Assembly (NCBI GenBank): GCA_910585945.1
Contig: CAJUHZ010000002.1
Span: 79,291-143,290, forward strand
Length of the DNA: 64,000 nt
Direction: 5' to 3'
From: an uncultured Bilophila sp.
GTDB taxonomy: Bacteria; Desulfobacterota; Desulfovibrionia; Desulfovibrionales; Desulfovibrionaceae
Below, piece after piece: positions 41,731 to 51,046 of the stretch. The notes under the pieces are model-generated. The model was not told where the DNA came from. It made no database searches and saw nothing but the letters and a program-made list of their open reading frames with translations. Within the stretch, counting starts at the first letter, position 1, and each line of letters opens with the position of its first letter. The translations under genes were made by a program, and so were the position numbers.

Positions 41731-42888
41731 ATGAAACGTGTCGCGTGTTGTTTTCGGCTGGTTCTGGTGGGTGCAACGCTCCTCGCGGCGGGCTGCTCGC
41801 AGGAGAAGGCGGCGACGCAGGCGCGGCCCGCGCCCCGCGTGGGCGTCATGACCGTGGCGGCCAGGGATACCCCGGTAACCGGAACCTATGTGGGGCAGAC
41901 GGAAGGCTCGCGCGCGGTGGAAGTGCGCGCCCAGGTCTCCGGCATTCTCACCAGCCGGACGTATGAGGAAGGCCAGTACGTCGAGCAGGGACAACTGCTC
42001 TTCACCATCGAGCCGGACACCTACAAGGCCAACCTCGCCCAGGCCGAAGGCATGCAGGCCCAGGCCCAGGCCCGGTTCGTCCAGGCCAGGCAGGATCTGG
42101 ACCGCGTCCGCCCGCTGTACGCGAAAAACGCCGTCAGCCAGCGCGACAGGGATCAGGCGCAAGCCGCCTACAACGCGGCCAAGGCCGATCTGGAATCGGC
42201 CCGCGCCGCCGTGGACGACGCCAGGATCAAGCTCGGCCACGCCTATGTCACGGCTCCGGTTTCCGGCTTCACCAGCAAGGAATACCGGAGCGTGGGCAAC
42301 CTGATCACCGCCGGGGCCGGCAATGACAGCCGGCTGACCGTCATCAACAAGATCGATCCCATCTACGCCAATTTTTCCATCCCGAGTCCGGACTACATGC
42401 ACATGCAGGTCTTGCGCTCGCAGGGTCGGCTGCGCTTCGACAAGCAGGAAGCCGCGCTGGATCTGGCCGACGGCAGCCGCTACCCCGCGCCGGGGGCGAT
42501 CAATTTCATTGACAAGCAGGTCAACCCCAACACCAGCGTGGTGGCCGCGCGCGCCGAATTTCCCAACAGCGACAGCCTTGTCCTGCCGGGCCAGTTCGTG
42601 CGCGTGACCATCTCCGGCCCGGTGCTGGTGAACGCCATTCTCATCCCCCAGCAGGCCGTGCTCCAGACCCAGAAGGGCAGTATGGTCGTTGTGGTGGGCG
42701 ACAACGACATAGCCGAAATGCGCCCGGTCAAACTCGGGCAGGCCTACGGCGGGGATTTTCTGGTGGACGAGGGTCTGAAACCCGGCGAGCGCATCGTGGT
42801 TGAAGGAACCAACAAGGCCCAGCCCGGCCAGCCGGTCAGCATCGTCCAGGCGGAAGAACCGGAAGCCCGCGAGGAGGGCACGAAATGA
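41731..42888 (+). CDS. RND efflux periplasmic adaptor lipoprotein (AcrA family)
   Basis: A 385-residue membrane-fusion protein linking the inner-membrane pump to the outer-membrane channel. Signal peptide with lipobox LLAAGC (Cys 23). Lipoyl/barrel-sandwich half-motifs EVRAQVSGILTSRTYEEGQY and AYVTAPVSGFTSKEY flank a coiled-coil hairpin (LDRVRPLYAKNAVSQRDRDQ). VNAILIPQQAVLQTQKGSMV begins the membrane-proximal domain. GGAG lies seven bases before ATG 41731. It overlaps the pump gene by 4 bp (ATGA). Confidence 0.95.
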   Translation: MKRVACCFRLVLVGATLLAAGCSQEKAATQARPAPRVGVMTVAARDTPVTGTYVGQTEGSRAVEVRAQVSGILTSRTYEEGQYVEQGQLLFTIEPDTYKANLAQAEGMQAQAQARFVQARQDLDRVRPLYAKNAVSQRDRDQAQAAYNAAKADLESARAAVDDARIKLGHAYVTAPVSGFTSKEYRSVGNLITAGAGNDSRLTVINKIDPIYANFSIPSPDYMHMQVLRSQGRLRFDKQEAALDLADGSRYPAPGAINFIDKQVNPNTSVVAARAEFPNSDSLVLPGQFVRVTISGPVLVNAILIPQQAVLQTQKGSMVVVVGDNDIAEMRPVKLGQAYGGDFLVDEGLKPGERIVVEGTNKAQPGQPVSIVQAEEPEAREEGTK

Positions 42889-45800
42889 CCATGCCGCCCG
42901 CCACCGCCCCCCAGAACGCTCCCGGCCGGCCCGAATCGGGCGGAAACAATCGGAAGACGCGGGAGAATCAGGAAATCCGGGAAGGCTTTTTCCTGCGACG
43001 TCCCGTGTTTTCCACAGTGATTTCGCTTGTCATCACCCTGGTCGGGGCCATCGCCATCGGGGTCCTGCCCATTGAGCAGTTCCCGAACATGACCCCGCCC
43101 CAGGTCTCCGTCACCGCCACCTACAACGGGGCGAGCGCCGACGTGGTGGCGACGACTGTCGCCTCCCTGCTGGAAAGCCAGATCAACGGCGTGGGCAACA
43201 TGATCTACATGAATTCGGTCAGCGCCAGCGACGGGAGCATGACGCTCACCGTGTCCTTTGACGTCGGCACCGATCCGGATCAGGCCACCATCGACGTGAA
43301 CAACCGGGTGCAGCTCGCCACGCCCCAGCTTCCGCAGGAAGTGCAGCGCATGGGCGTTTCCGTGCTCAAGAAATCCCCGGCCATGCTTCAGGTCATCTTT
43401 CTCACCTCGCCCGACGGCCGCTACGACACCACCTATCTGAGCAACTACGCCCTGCTCAATGTGGTGGATGAACTGAAGCGCCTGCCCGGCGTGGGGGACG
43501 TGCAGAACTTCGCCGCGCAGGATTACGCCATCCGCCTCTGGCTTGACCCGCAGAAAATGCAGCAGCTCGAGATCACGCCCGATGACGTGGCGAACGCCGT
43601 CACCAGCCAGAACGCCCAGTTCGCGGCCGGGCGCATCGGCGACGAACCCATGTCGCCGGACGTGGCCGTCACCTGGGACATCATCCCGCCCGGCCGGCTC
43701 GTCTCGCCCGAACAGTTCGGGGAGATCATCCTCCGCACGCAGGCGGACGGCTCCATCCTCCGCCTGAAGGACGTGGCGCGGGTGGAACTCGGCTCCCAGC
43801 GCTACAACTTCCGGGGCAAGCAGAACGGGGTTCAGGCCGTGCCCCTCGGCATCTTCCTCTCCCCCGGGGCCAACGCCCTGGCCACGGCCCAGGAAGTGAA
43901 AGACGCCATGAGCCGCCTTGCCGCCTCCTTCCCCGCCGGCGTCGCCTACGACATTCCCTACGACACCACGATGTTCGTCAAAATCTCCATCGACGAAGTG
44001 GTGAAAACGCTCTTTGAGGCGATGATCCTGGTCTTTCTGGTGGTGTACCTCTTTTTGCAGAACTGGCGGGCCACGCTCATCCCCTGTCTGGCCGTGCCCG
44101 TGTCCATTGTGGGCACATTCGCCGGGATGTACGCGCTCGGCTTCTCCATCAACACGCTGACCATGTTCGGCCTGGTTCTCGCTATCGGCCTGGTGGTGGA
44201 CGACGCCATTGTGGTGCTGGAAAACGTGGAACGCCACCTGGCCGACGGCCTGCCCCCGCGCAAGGCCACGGCAAAGGCCATGGCCGAAGTGACCGGCCCG
44301 GTCATCGCCATTGTGCTTGTGCTGTGCGCGGTCTTCATCCCCGTGGCCTTCACCGGCGGCATGGCCGGGCTGATGTACCAGCAGTTCGCCATCACCATCG
44401 CCATTTCCGTCGTCATCTCGGGCTGCGTGGCCCTGACCTTCACCCCCGCGCTCTGCGCCCTGCTGCTCAGGCCCGGCGGTCACGCGCCCAACGCCTTTTT
44501 CCGCTGGTTCAATGCCTGGTTCGAGCGCATGACAGGCCATTATGTGGCCGTGACCAAGCAGATCATGCGCCGCACGCTTCTGGCGCTCGGGCTGTTCGCC
44601 ATTGTGGCGGCGGGCATCGGCGGGCTTTTCTCCCGCCTGCCGGGCGGCCTTGTGCCCGATGAGGACCAGGGCTACCTGCTCGGGCTGCTCATGCTCCCGC
44701 CGGGCACGTCGCTCTCGCGCACGTCCGAGGTCACGGACGACTTTGCCGCGCAACTGGCGCACCTTCCCGGCGTCAAGGACGTCATGAGCTTCGCGGGCAT
44801 GGACATCATCAGCAACGCCGCCAAGACAAGCTCGACAACCATCTTTCTGGTGCTCAAGCCCTGGGACGAGCGCAAGGAGGCGAACGAATCGTCCTTCGCC
44901 ATCGTCAAGCAGTTCATGGGGCTTGGCATGGGGCTTCCGCAAGGGCTGGCCGTGGCCTTCAACCCCCCGCCCATCACCGGCATGAGCAATACCGGCGGCT
45001 TTGACATGTGGGTGCAGGATCGCACGGGCGGCTCGCTCGCCGCGCTTGCGGCGGCCACCGACAAGCTGGTGGCCGCCGCCAACCGCCGGCCCGAGCTTCA
45101 GGGCGTCAACACAAGCTTCAGCGTCAACTCGCCGCAAATCCATGTGGAACTGGACAGGGAAAAGGCGCGCACGCTCGGGGTGGGCGTTTCCGACGTGTTC
45201 GCGGCCATGCAGTCCACCTTCGGCCCGCGCTACATCAACGACTTCAACCTCTACGGCCGGACATTCCGGGTCTACGCCCAGTCCGAAGCGCCCTTCCGCG
45301 CCCGGCCGGACGAATTGAAGGACGTCTACGTCAGGAACGCCAACGGCGAGATGGTCCCGATCATCTCCCTGCTCAGCGTAAGCTACAAGGCGGGCGCGCA
45401 GACCGTGGAGCGCTTCAACAACTTCCCGGCCACGCACGTCACCGGCAACCCGGCGGAAGGCTACAGCTCCGGTCAGGCCATGGCCGCCATTGCCGAAGTC
45501 GCCCGGGAAGTCCTGCCCGAGGGCTACACTATCGCCTGGTCCGGATCGGCGTATCAGGAACAACTTGTGAGCAGCGGGAGTTCGCTCATTTTCGCCCTGG
45601 CGCTGGTCATGGTCTTTCTCATTCTCGCGGCGCAGTACGAAAGCTGGTCCCTGCCGCTCACCGTGCTCACGGCCGTTCCCTTCGGCGTGTTCGGGGCGCT
45701 GGCGGCGGCCTGGATGCGCGACCTCTCCAACGACGTGTATTTCCAGGTGGCGCTGGTCACGCTCATTGGCCTTTCCGCCAAGAACGCCATTCTGATTGTG

Positions 45801-46097
45801 GAATTCGCCGTGGAAAAGGTGCGGGAGGAAGGCGCGCCCATTCTGGACGCGGCGGAAGAAGCCGTGCGCCTCAGGTTCCGGCCGATCATCATGACCTCGC
45901 TGGCCTTCATACTCGGCTGCGTGCCCCTGGCGATCAGCTCCGGAGCGGGCGCGAACAGCCGGCACGCCATCGGCACCAGCGTGATCGGCGGAATGATCGT
46001 GGCCACACTGATCGCGCCATTGTTCGTTCCCTTCTTTTTCCGCTGGATCATGACCCTTTCGGAAAAGGTCATGGGCAAAAACAACACGCCGGAATAA
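42885..46097 (+). CDS. RND multidrug efflux pump, HAE1 family (AcrB-like)
   Basis: A 1070-residue inner-membrane proton antiporter, full length for AcrB/MexB. FFLRRPVFSTVISLVITLVG is span 1. IEQFPNMTPPQVSVTATYNG starts the porter domain. GLVLAIGLVVDDAIVVLENV is TM4 with the proton-relay Asp-Asp. AFTGGMAGLMYQQFAITIAI and LIGLSAKNAILIVEFAVEK (TM10 Lys) complete the relay. An N-terminal extension of ~35 polar residues (Pro/Asn/Arg-rich) precedes span 1 and is longer than usual. Exports hydrophobic or amphipathic drugs in the family. Confidence 0.96.
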   Translation: MTMPPATAPQNAPGRPESGGNNRKTRENQEIREGFFLRRPVFSTVISLVITLVGAIAIGVLPIEQFPNMTPPQVSVTATYNGASADVVATTVASLLESQINGVGNMIYMNSVSASDGSMTLTVSFDVGTDPDQATIDVNNRVQLATPQLPQEVQRMGVSVLKKSPAMLQVIFLTSPDGRYDTTYLSNYALLNVVDELKRLPGVGDVQNFAAQDYAIRLWLDPQKMQQLEITPDDVANAVTSQNAQFAAGRIGDEPMSPDVAVTWDIIPPGRLVSPEQFGEIILRTQADGSILRLKDVARVELGSQRYNFRGKQNGVQAVPLGIFLSPGANALATAQEVKDAMSRLAASFPAGVAYDIPYDTTMFVKISIDEVVKTLFEAMILVFLVVYLFLQNWRATLIPCLAVPVSIVGTFAGMYALGFSINTLTMFGLVLAIGLVVDDAIVVLENVERHLADGLPPRKATAKAMAEVTGPVIAIVLVLCAVFIPVAFTGGMAGLMYQQFAITIAISVVISGCVALTFTPALCALLLRPGGHAPNAFFRWFNAWFERMTGHYVAVTKQIMRRTLLALGLFAIVAAGIGGLFSRLPGGLVPDEDQGYLLGLLMLPPGTSLSRTSEVTDDFAAQLAHLPGVKDVMSFAGMDIISNAAKTSSTTIFLVLKPWDERKEANESSFAIVKQFMGLGMGLPQGLAVAFNPPPITGMSNTGGFDMWVQDRTGGSLAALAAATDKLVAAANRRPELQGVNTSFSVNSPQIHVELDREKARTLGVGVSDVFAAMQSTFGPRYINDFNLYGRTFRVYAQSEAPFRARPDELKDVYVRNANGEMVPIISLLSVSYKAGAQTVERFNNFPATHVTGNPAEGYSSGQAMAAIAEVAREVLPEGYTIAWSGSAYQEQLVSSGSSLIFALALVMVFLILAAQYESWSLPLTVLTAVPFGVFGALAAAWMRDLSNDVYFQVALVTLIGLSAKNAILIVEFAVEKVREEGAPILDAAEEAVRLRFRPIIMTSLAFILGCVPLAISSGAGANSRHAIGTSVIGGMIVATLIAPLFVPFFFRWIMTLSEKVMGKNNTPE

Positions 46098-46121
46098 CGG
46101 CTTCATACAGCAGGAGTGCGC

Positions 46122-47558
46122 ATGAAATCGCTTTTTTGGTGTTGCCTGATCGCGCTGGGGCTGACGGCCGGCTGTTCCCTTGCGCCGGACTACCGCCGCC
46201 CGCCGCTGGAACTGCCCCCGGCCTGGAACAACGCCGGCGCGGAGGCCCTGCCCGAAACGCTGGAAGTCCGCTGGTGGCGGCGCTTTGACGACGCCGCGCT
46301 GAACGCGCTGGTGGAAGAGACCCTGAATCATAACCGGGATCTCGCGGCCGCGGCCGCGCGCGTGGACTACGCCCGCGCGCAGATGGGCATCGCCCGGGCC
46401 GAACTTCTGCCGCTCATCGGCGGGCAGGCCGAAGGCGTGCCTGTCTGGGTGGACAATTCGCGCGCGCAGGGCGCGACATTCCCGTTTTCCGCCGGCTTCA
46501 GCGCCGGCTGGGAGCTGGATCTCTGGGGCAAGCTCCGCAACGCGCGCGACGCGGCCGCGAACCGGCTGCTCTCTTCCGAGGCGGCGCGGCAGGGCTTGCG
46601 GCTTTCCCTCGCGGGGCAGACGGCCAACAGCTACTTTCTCCTCCGCAGTCTTGACCTGCAACTGATCACGGCCGAGCGCACGCTCCGCTCGCGGGAAGAG
46701 GCGCTCGGCATCTATACCGCCCGCTACGAGGAGGGATTGATCAACGAGCTTGACCTCATGCGCGCCAAGACCGAGGTGGAAACCGCCAAAACCGCCCTGT
46801 ACCGCACCCGTGTTTCGCGCGATGCGGCGGAAAGCGCCCTGGCCGCCCTGGCCGGCCGCTCGCCCCGCGCCATCATGGACGGCCATATCAAGCGCGGGCG
46901 CGATCTTGAGGCCATTCCCACCGCGCCGGTGATTCCGGCCGGGTTGCCCTCGGATCTGCTGGAGCGCCGCCCCGACATCCGCGAAGCGGAATTCGCGCTC
47001 AAGGCCGCCAATGCCGATATCGGCGCGGCCAGGGCCGCCTGGTTCCCGAGCATCTCGCTGACGGCCATGTTCGGCGTGGTCAGCGACGAACTGCATTCGC
47101 TCCTGAAAAATCCGCTGCAAACCTGGAACTACGGCCTCACGGGGAGCGTGCCCCTGCTTGACTTCGGCCGCGTCCTTTACGGCGTGGAAGCGGCCGAGGC
47201 CGGACAGCGCGAAGCCGTGGCCGTGTACGAAAAAACCGTGCAGCAGGCCTTCCGCGACATGCGCGACGCCCTGACCAGACAGCGCGAGTCCACCAACATT
47301 GTGGAATCCCTGGAGCGGACAGTCAGGGAACTTCGCCTGGCCGCCGAACTCGCCCGCACCCGCTACGACAACGGCTATTCCTCGTATCTGGAAGTGCTGG
47401 ACGCGGAACGCTCGCTCTTTGACAGCGAAATGAGCCTTGCCTCGGCCCGGAGCGACAGACTGGCCGCCATCGTCAACGTCTGCGTCAGCCTTGGCGGCGG
47501 CTGGAAGGATGGGGGAATGCAGGCGGAAGACAAAAGCCGTAGCGTCAACAGGCCATAG
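46122..47558 (+). CDS. RND efflux outer-membrane channel lipoprotein (OprM/NodT family)
   Basis: A 478-residue TolC-type channel with a lipoprotein signal (LIALGLTAGC, Cys 18) and CSLAPDYRRPPLELPPAW, the family's hallmark opening. FSAGFSAGWELDLWGKLRNA and LPSDLLERRPDIREAEFALK are the conserved channel blocks; PVSL-type turns recur in SVPLLDFGRVLYGVEAAEAG. AGGAG lies before ATG 46122, 24 bp after the pump gene. The tail end overlaps the R1 repeat. Completes a self-contained tripartite pump; no regulator gene is adjacent. Confidence 0.95.
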   Translation: MKSLFWCCLIALGLTAGCSLAPDYRRPPLELPPAWNNAGAEALPETLEVRWWRRFDDAALNALVEETLNHNRDLAAAAARVDYARAQMGIARAELLPLIGGQAEGVPVWVDNSRAQGATFPFSAGFSAGWELDLWGKLRNARDAAANRLLSSEAARQGLRLSLAGQTANSYFLLRSLDLQLITAERTLRSREEALGIYTARYEEGLINELDLMRAKTEVETAKTALYRTRVSRDAAESALAALAGRSPRAIMDGHIKRGRDLEAIPTAPVIPAGLPSDLLERRPDIREAEFALKAANADIGAARAAWFPSISLTAMFGVVSDELHSLLKNPLQTWNYGLTGSVPLLDFGRVLYGVEAAEAGQREAVAVYEKTVQQAFRDMRDALTRQRESTNIVESLERTVRELRLAAELARTRYDNGYSSYLEVLDAERSLFDSEMSLASARSDRLAAIVNVCVSLGGGWKDGGMQAEDKSRSVNRP

Positions 47559-47720
47559 TCAGCCCTCATCAAAACGCCGGCCGCGAAAAACCGTTTTTTC
47601 CGGCCGGCAAGGGGCAAACATTGGACGAAGCTGTATTGGACATGCCGCAATCAATGGTGGCCCTGCAACGCCGCCTGACGCAAAAACGCCCTTGCAGCAG
47701 GCGGGGTCATGAGGTCTGAC
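47558..47720. repeat. R1 element, best-preserved copy (163 bp)
   Basis: Ends are 12-bp inverted repeats, GTCAGCCCTCAT and ATGAGGTCTGAC (one mismatch). Reverse complement matches 23776-23936 and 619-793. The first base is the last base of the efflux channel's TAG stop codon. Confidence 0.8.
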
Positions 47721-47722
47721 TC

Positions 47723-48163
47723 CTATAACGCGCTGTCTCTGGCCATGTACTCCCGCGCGGCAGCCGCCAGCAGTCCGGAACGGGTCATGCCGCACTCCCT
47801 GGCGCGCCGGTCAATCATGGCCACCAGACGCGGCTGCATGGAGATGTTCAGGCGCACAAACGGCTCCGGTTTGGGATCCGCCGGAACAAGCAGATACAGG
47901 ACGCCTTCATGCGGAGGAATGTCCAGCTCGCGATTTTCCGCTTCCGCCCTGGCCTTTGCCGTTTCCATGTCTGAAGGAGAGGGGATTTTCTCGCCCCTCT
48001 CCATCTCAACTTCAAGATACCCGGTGAGCGCGTCCATAGCCTGCGTCATGGCGTCATTCAAACCAGAACCAAAGGTAAAACACCCCGGCAAATCAGGAAA
48101 AGATACGTTGTAGATTTCAGGATGTTCCTCATCAGGATGAAATTGAGCAAAATAGTAATACAT
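47723..48163 (-). CDS. hicB: HicB-type antitoxin
   Basis: A 146-residue protein. Residues ~1-70 are the HicB partial RNase-H-like fold (YNVSFPDLPGCFTFGSGLND, AMDALTGYLEVEMERGEKIP). The C-terminus has a ribbon-helix-helix DNA-binding domain (FVRLNISMQPRLVAMIDRRA, CGMTRSGLLAAAAREYM). It neutralises HicA and represses the operon. Located 91 bp after the toxin gene, a wider gap than usual. Confidence 0.92.
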   Translation of the reverse strand: MYYYFAQFHPDEEHPEIYNVSFPDLPGCFTFGSGLNDAMTQAMDALTGYLEVEMERGEKIPSPSDMETAKARAEAENRELDIPPHEGVLYLLVPADPKPEPFVRLNISMQPRLVAMIDRRARECGMTRSGLLAAAAREYMARDSAL

Positions 48164-48254
48164 TCTTTTCTGCCTGTCGTAGGGGGAAACAATGCCCCTT
48201 TGGTATTCCGGGTTTCCCTGTCTGCCTATGCCTCAGGGGATGCCCCGCTGTGGT

Positions 48255-48452
48255 TCACCTGAGACGCAATCCGCTCTGCTTTTCAATTCGTTTCAGGGTT
48301 CCTATGGCAATATCTTTCGCGCCATGTTCCGGTACGGTAACCTTGCCCGGTTTGACCGGATGGCGGTATTGTCTGTGGCTCCCCGGAGTTCTGGGCTTCA
48401 CTTCCACCCAACCGTCATCCAGAAGTTTATTGATAATCTCCTTGCTGTTCAT
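48255..48452 (-). CDS. hicA: HicA-type toxin (mRNA interferase)
   Basis: A 65-residue protein with a dsRNA-binding-like fold: MNSKEIINKLLDDGWVEVKP, then RTPGSHRQYRHPVKPGKVTV with the catalytic His in GSHRQY, and IAIGTLKRIEKQSGL. Full length for HicA. I use ATG 48452. Toxin first, antitoxin second is the standard hicAB order. Confidence 0.92.
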   Translation of the reverse strand: MNSKEIINKLLDDGWVEVKPRTPGSHRQYRHPVKPGKVTVPEHGAKDIAIGTLKRIEKQSGLRLR

Positions 48453-48774
48453 GCGGCTTTTCAATAAGCTCCGTAACATTCAATATTTTTTAGATACCAA
48501 ATACATAAAAAATGTCGATACCGTCAAGTATTTATCTCCTTGGTACACAATTTTTCGGAATACCTTGAACAGCAAGAGATACTTCGCAACTGCGCGCGTA
48601 CCCCGGGAGGCCGCAGGCTTTTCCGTGCCGGCGCGCAAAAGCAGGCCGGCATTCACAAACCGGAAATCCCGCGCCGCATTCCACATGCGGATATGCCCAC
48701 CCAAAAACAAGGAATGCCAGGACATTTTGTGCCCTGGCATTCTTCTTTACGCTAATGTGCCGTTTCTACATAAA
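48453..48774. other. Spacer between hicA and porin 2
   Basis: About 320 bp. The part nearest hicA (48480-48560) is AT-rich with GATACC and AAGTAT motifs and should hold the hicAB promoter and operator. A hairpin terminator sits at 48712-48742. No credible gene. Confidence 0.6.
48712..48742. terminator. Hairpin terminator after porin 2
   Basis: GAATGCCAGG and CCTGGCATTC form a 10-bp stem with an 11-nt loop, followed on the minus strand by CTTGTTTTTGG and on the plus strand by a T-rich stretch. Ends the iron-locus transcript. Confidence 0.8.
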
Positions 48775-50235
48775 TCAGAACGCGTAGCGGAGGTTCAGGC
48801 CGGCTTTCCACACGTTCTTGTTCAGGTTATCGGTATCGATCACGTTATTCCACACGCCTTCGTCAAGGTCGAGGTGGATGTAGCCGAGTTCAAGGGCAAA
48901 GGTCAGGTTTTCGTAGATCTTGTACTCGGAATCGAAGTTCACTTCCAGAGCATGATCCTTTTTGGTCAGATAGACAGGCCCGTCGGTAAAGGCCCCGCCG
49001 AACTGCAAACCGGCGCCGTTCTTCACCGCGTCTTCATCGTTGGTGCCGGTGTAGTAGCCCACCCGCAGGGTATGGCTCAGATCTTCCATGAAGGAGATAT
49101 CCGCCAGCCTGCCGATGACGCCCCAGGTGCCCACAGGGGAAAGCCCCATGACGTCGCAGTCCGCAATGCCCCAGCCGTCGTCATAGCCGAAAGTCGTGGC
49201 CGTCCAGCTCGGTTTGATGGTGGGCATCCGTTCGGAACCGTTGAACGGATCGTCATCATCGCCCGAGCCGTACCAGAAGACCAGACCGGGGGTCACTCTG
49301 TCAAACTTGTAATCCACGGAGGCAATGGCCAGCCAGCCCTCGCGGGTCAGATCCAGGTCACGTGCGCCAAAGTCAATGGAACCCCAGTCCACCTTGCCGT
49401 AGGACACGTCCAGAGCGATGCGGAAGGGATCGAACAGGGTCAGTTCGCCGCCGAAGCCCACCCACCAGGCCGGATTGTAGGTATCATTGAGGAACGCGCC
49501 GGCCGCGCCGGGCACGCCGTAGGGCATCATGCCGGCCAGAACGTCGGAGTACGCCCCGCCTTCGTCCGGGTCGATGAGGCTGTTGCGGCCCACGTTGCCG
49601 TACACGCCCCAGGGCGTCAAGGCCCAGCCCTCGCCGGTCAGGGGCAGGCTCAGACCGAAGAAGTCCATGTTGTCGCCAAGGCCGCGCTGGATGGGATCGC
49701 CATCGTCGTAGGCATTGTCGTGTTCGGCGCGCAGCCAGAAGGCGGTAAGGCCCACCGTCTCGTTGAACTGGTAGTTCAGGGTGATGCCCGCGCCGTCGGC
49801 GTCGTCCAGGATGGGCGAGCCGGCCACAAAGCTCGGCAGGGCGTAGGGCTGGAGACCCATGCGGACTTTCAGTTCCGTGTTGGGGACCACCCAGTCCACA
49901 TAGGAATAACGCACCTTGATGTTGGTGGCGTCGGTGCCGAGGGAGCCGCCCTGGTCGGCCCGGCCCCAATTGGTGCTGCCGATTTCAAAGAAAACCACAC
50001 CCTTGAGCGTTTCGGACGCGATGAGCTCCACCTGGGTGCGCAGACGCTGGCGGGCGTGGAATCTGTCATCAGTCGCATCCTTGCTGAAGCTGATGTTATT
50101 CCATTCAAAGTTGAAGTCCCAGATGCCGGACACCCTCATGTCCGCCGCGGCCGCGCGCTGCTGCACCGCTCCCACCGTCAGGGCCGCGGCCAGCAGAAGC
50201 GTGGCCAGTTTTTTCATAGCGGAATGCTTTTTCAT
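48775..50235 (-). CDS. Outer-membrane homotrimeric porin, second paralogue
   Basis: A 486-residue beta-barrel porin. Signal peptide MKKHSAMKKLATLLLAAALT ends near AAA-AD. Barrel strands include VVFFEIGSTNWGRADQGGSL, VPNTELKVRMGLQPYAL and PGLVFWYGSGDDDDPFNG; C-terminal LNLRYAF ends in Phe. Paralogue of 28589-30088. AAGGAAGAGAG precedes ATG 50235, and the start overlaps the stop of the small membrane-protein gene upstream (4 bp), so it appears to be translated as the last gene of the P-type ATPase/Feo locus. Confidence 0.93.
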   Translation of the reverse strand: MKKHSAMKKLATLLLAAALTVGAVQQRAAAADMRVSGIWDFNFEWNNISFSKDATDDRFHARQRLRTQVELIASETLKGVVFFEIGSTNWGRADQGGSLGTDATNIKVRYSYVDWVVPNTELKVRMGLQPYALPSFVAGSPILDDADGAGITLNYQFNETVGLTAFWLRAEHDNAYDDGDPIQRGLGDNMDFFGLSLPLTGEGWALTPWGVYGNVGRNSLIDPDEGGAYSDVLAGMMPYGVPGAAGAFLNDTYNPAWWVGFGGELTLFDPFRIALDVSYGKVDWGSIDFGARDLDLTREGWLAIASVDYKFDRVTPGLVFWYGSGDDDDPFNGSERMPTIKPSWTATTFGYDDGWGIADCDVMGLSPVGTWGVIGRLADISFMEDLSHTLRVGYYTGTNDEDAVKNGAGLQFGGAFTDGPVYLTKKDHALEVNFDSEYKIYENLTFALELGYIHLDLDEGVWNNVIDTDNLNKNVWKAGLNLRYAF

Positions 50236-50501
50236 CTCTCTTCCTTCTTCTGGTTGGAGGTTGCGTCTGCGAGCCGGGCGTATTCCAAAAGCCCGGCGCG
50301 GACAGCCGCCCGCGCGCGCCGCCAGTGCAGGCGAAGATCGCCTGGCAGGGCTGCCGAGGCCAGAACAGCGGCCAGCAGCAGAATCGCCAGGCCGTGCGCC
50401 AGCGCCGCCAGCGCCCACACAAGGAGCGCCACGCCAAGCACGCCGGCCGCCAGGGCTGAAACAGGGCGGAGCAAACGCCGCCATGCGCCGGCTACAGACA
50501 T
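50232..50501 (-). CDS. Small membrane protein in the iron locus
   Basis: An 89-residue protein with two adjacent hydrophobic segments (SALAAGVLGVALLVWALAAL, AILLLAAVLASAALPG) and a basic, polar C-terminus. It overlaps both neighbours: by 10 bp with the HMA-like gene before it and by 4 bp with the porin after it. No family recognised. Its tight packing suggests a structural partner of the HMA-like and ATPase proteins. Confidence 0.75.
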   Translation of the reverse strand: MSVAGAWRRLLRPVSALAAGVLGVALLVWALAALAHGLAILLLAAVLASAALPGDLRLHWRRARAAVRAGLLEYARLADATSNQKKEER

Positions 50502-50959
50502 TTTCTGACGGAATACAGGTGCGCCGTGCTGAGCGCGGCAAACGCGGCCCCCAGGGCCACATGCGCCCGTTCCCGCCCGAGCGCGCCAAATAACACGGAC
50601 GCCGCCAGGGTTACAAGCATGCTCCGGTTCAGCGCCCGCCTGGCCGACACGCGACCAGACCTATGCCGAACCGGCCGGCTCTCCCCCGGAACGCGCGTTT
50701 CCCCCTTTCCTTCCCGCACGGGAGCGAGCAGCGATTCCGCGCGGGCGGCCAGATCAAGCAGGGTTGAACGATCCAGCACCTCGGGATCGTACTCCAGCAG
50801 CAGGGATCCTGTTCGACTGTTCACCCGCGCCGATCGCACGCCCGGCAGGGAGGTGGTCAGGTAATCGTGCAGACGGGCGGCCACATCGGGATCGTGCAGG
50901 GCGGCATGGCGAAAACGTATCCGGCCGTCAAGAAAACTGGCAATGGCATCACTGAACAT
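50492..50959 (-). CDS. HMA-like domain protein with C-terminal hydrophobic hairpin
   Basis: A 155-residue protein. Residues ~10-75 have the ferredoxin-like heavy-metal-associated fold (DGRIRFRHAALHDPDVAARL, VRSARVNSRTGSLLLEYDPE) but lack the metal-binding CxxC; an R-I-R-F-R stretch occupies that region. Residues ~110-150 form two short hydrophobic segments. Such CxxC-less HMA proteins accompany P1B-6-type ATPases in ferrosome (fez) gene clusters. It lies 87 bp after the ATPase gene. Confidence 0.75.
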   Translation of the reverse strand: MFSDAIASFLDGRIRFRHAALHDPDVAARLHDYLTTSLPGVRSARVNSRTGSLLLEYDPEVLDRSTLLDLAARAESLLAPVREGKGETRVPGESRPVRHRSGRVSARRALNRSMLVTLAASVLFGALGRERAHVALGAAFAALSTAHLYSVRKCL

Positions 50960-51046
50960 GATTTCTCCGGAAAGGCAGACGATTGCGGAATGTTTCGCAT
51001 CCCGTATGAAGGTTATCGGCTTGAAGCGGCCCTGCGGCAGGCGGTC

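Noticed and set aside
42744..47120. Very long open frame antisense to the RND efflux operon
   Set aside because: It mirrors the GC-rich third positions of the true genes, has His/Arg/Gly-rich composition without domains, and lies opposite well-defined pump and channel genes.
48480..48740. 86-codon frame upstream of hicA
   Set aside because: It spans the terminator hairpin and the AT-rich promoter region, and shows no recognisable domain.
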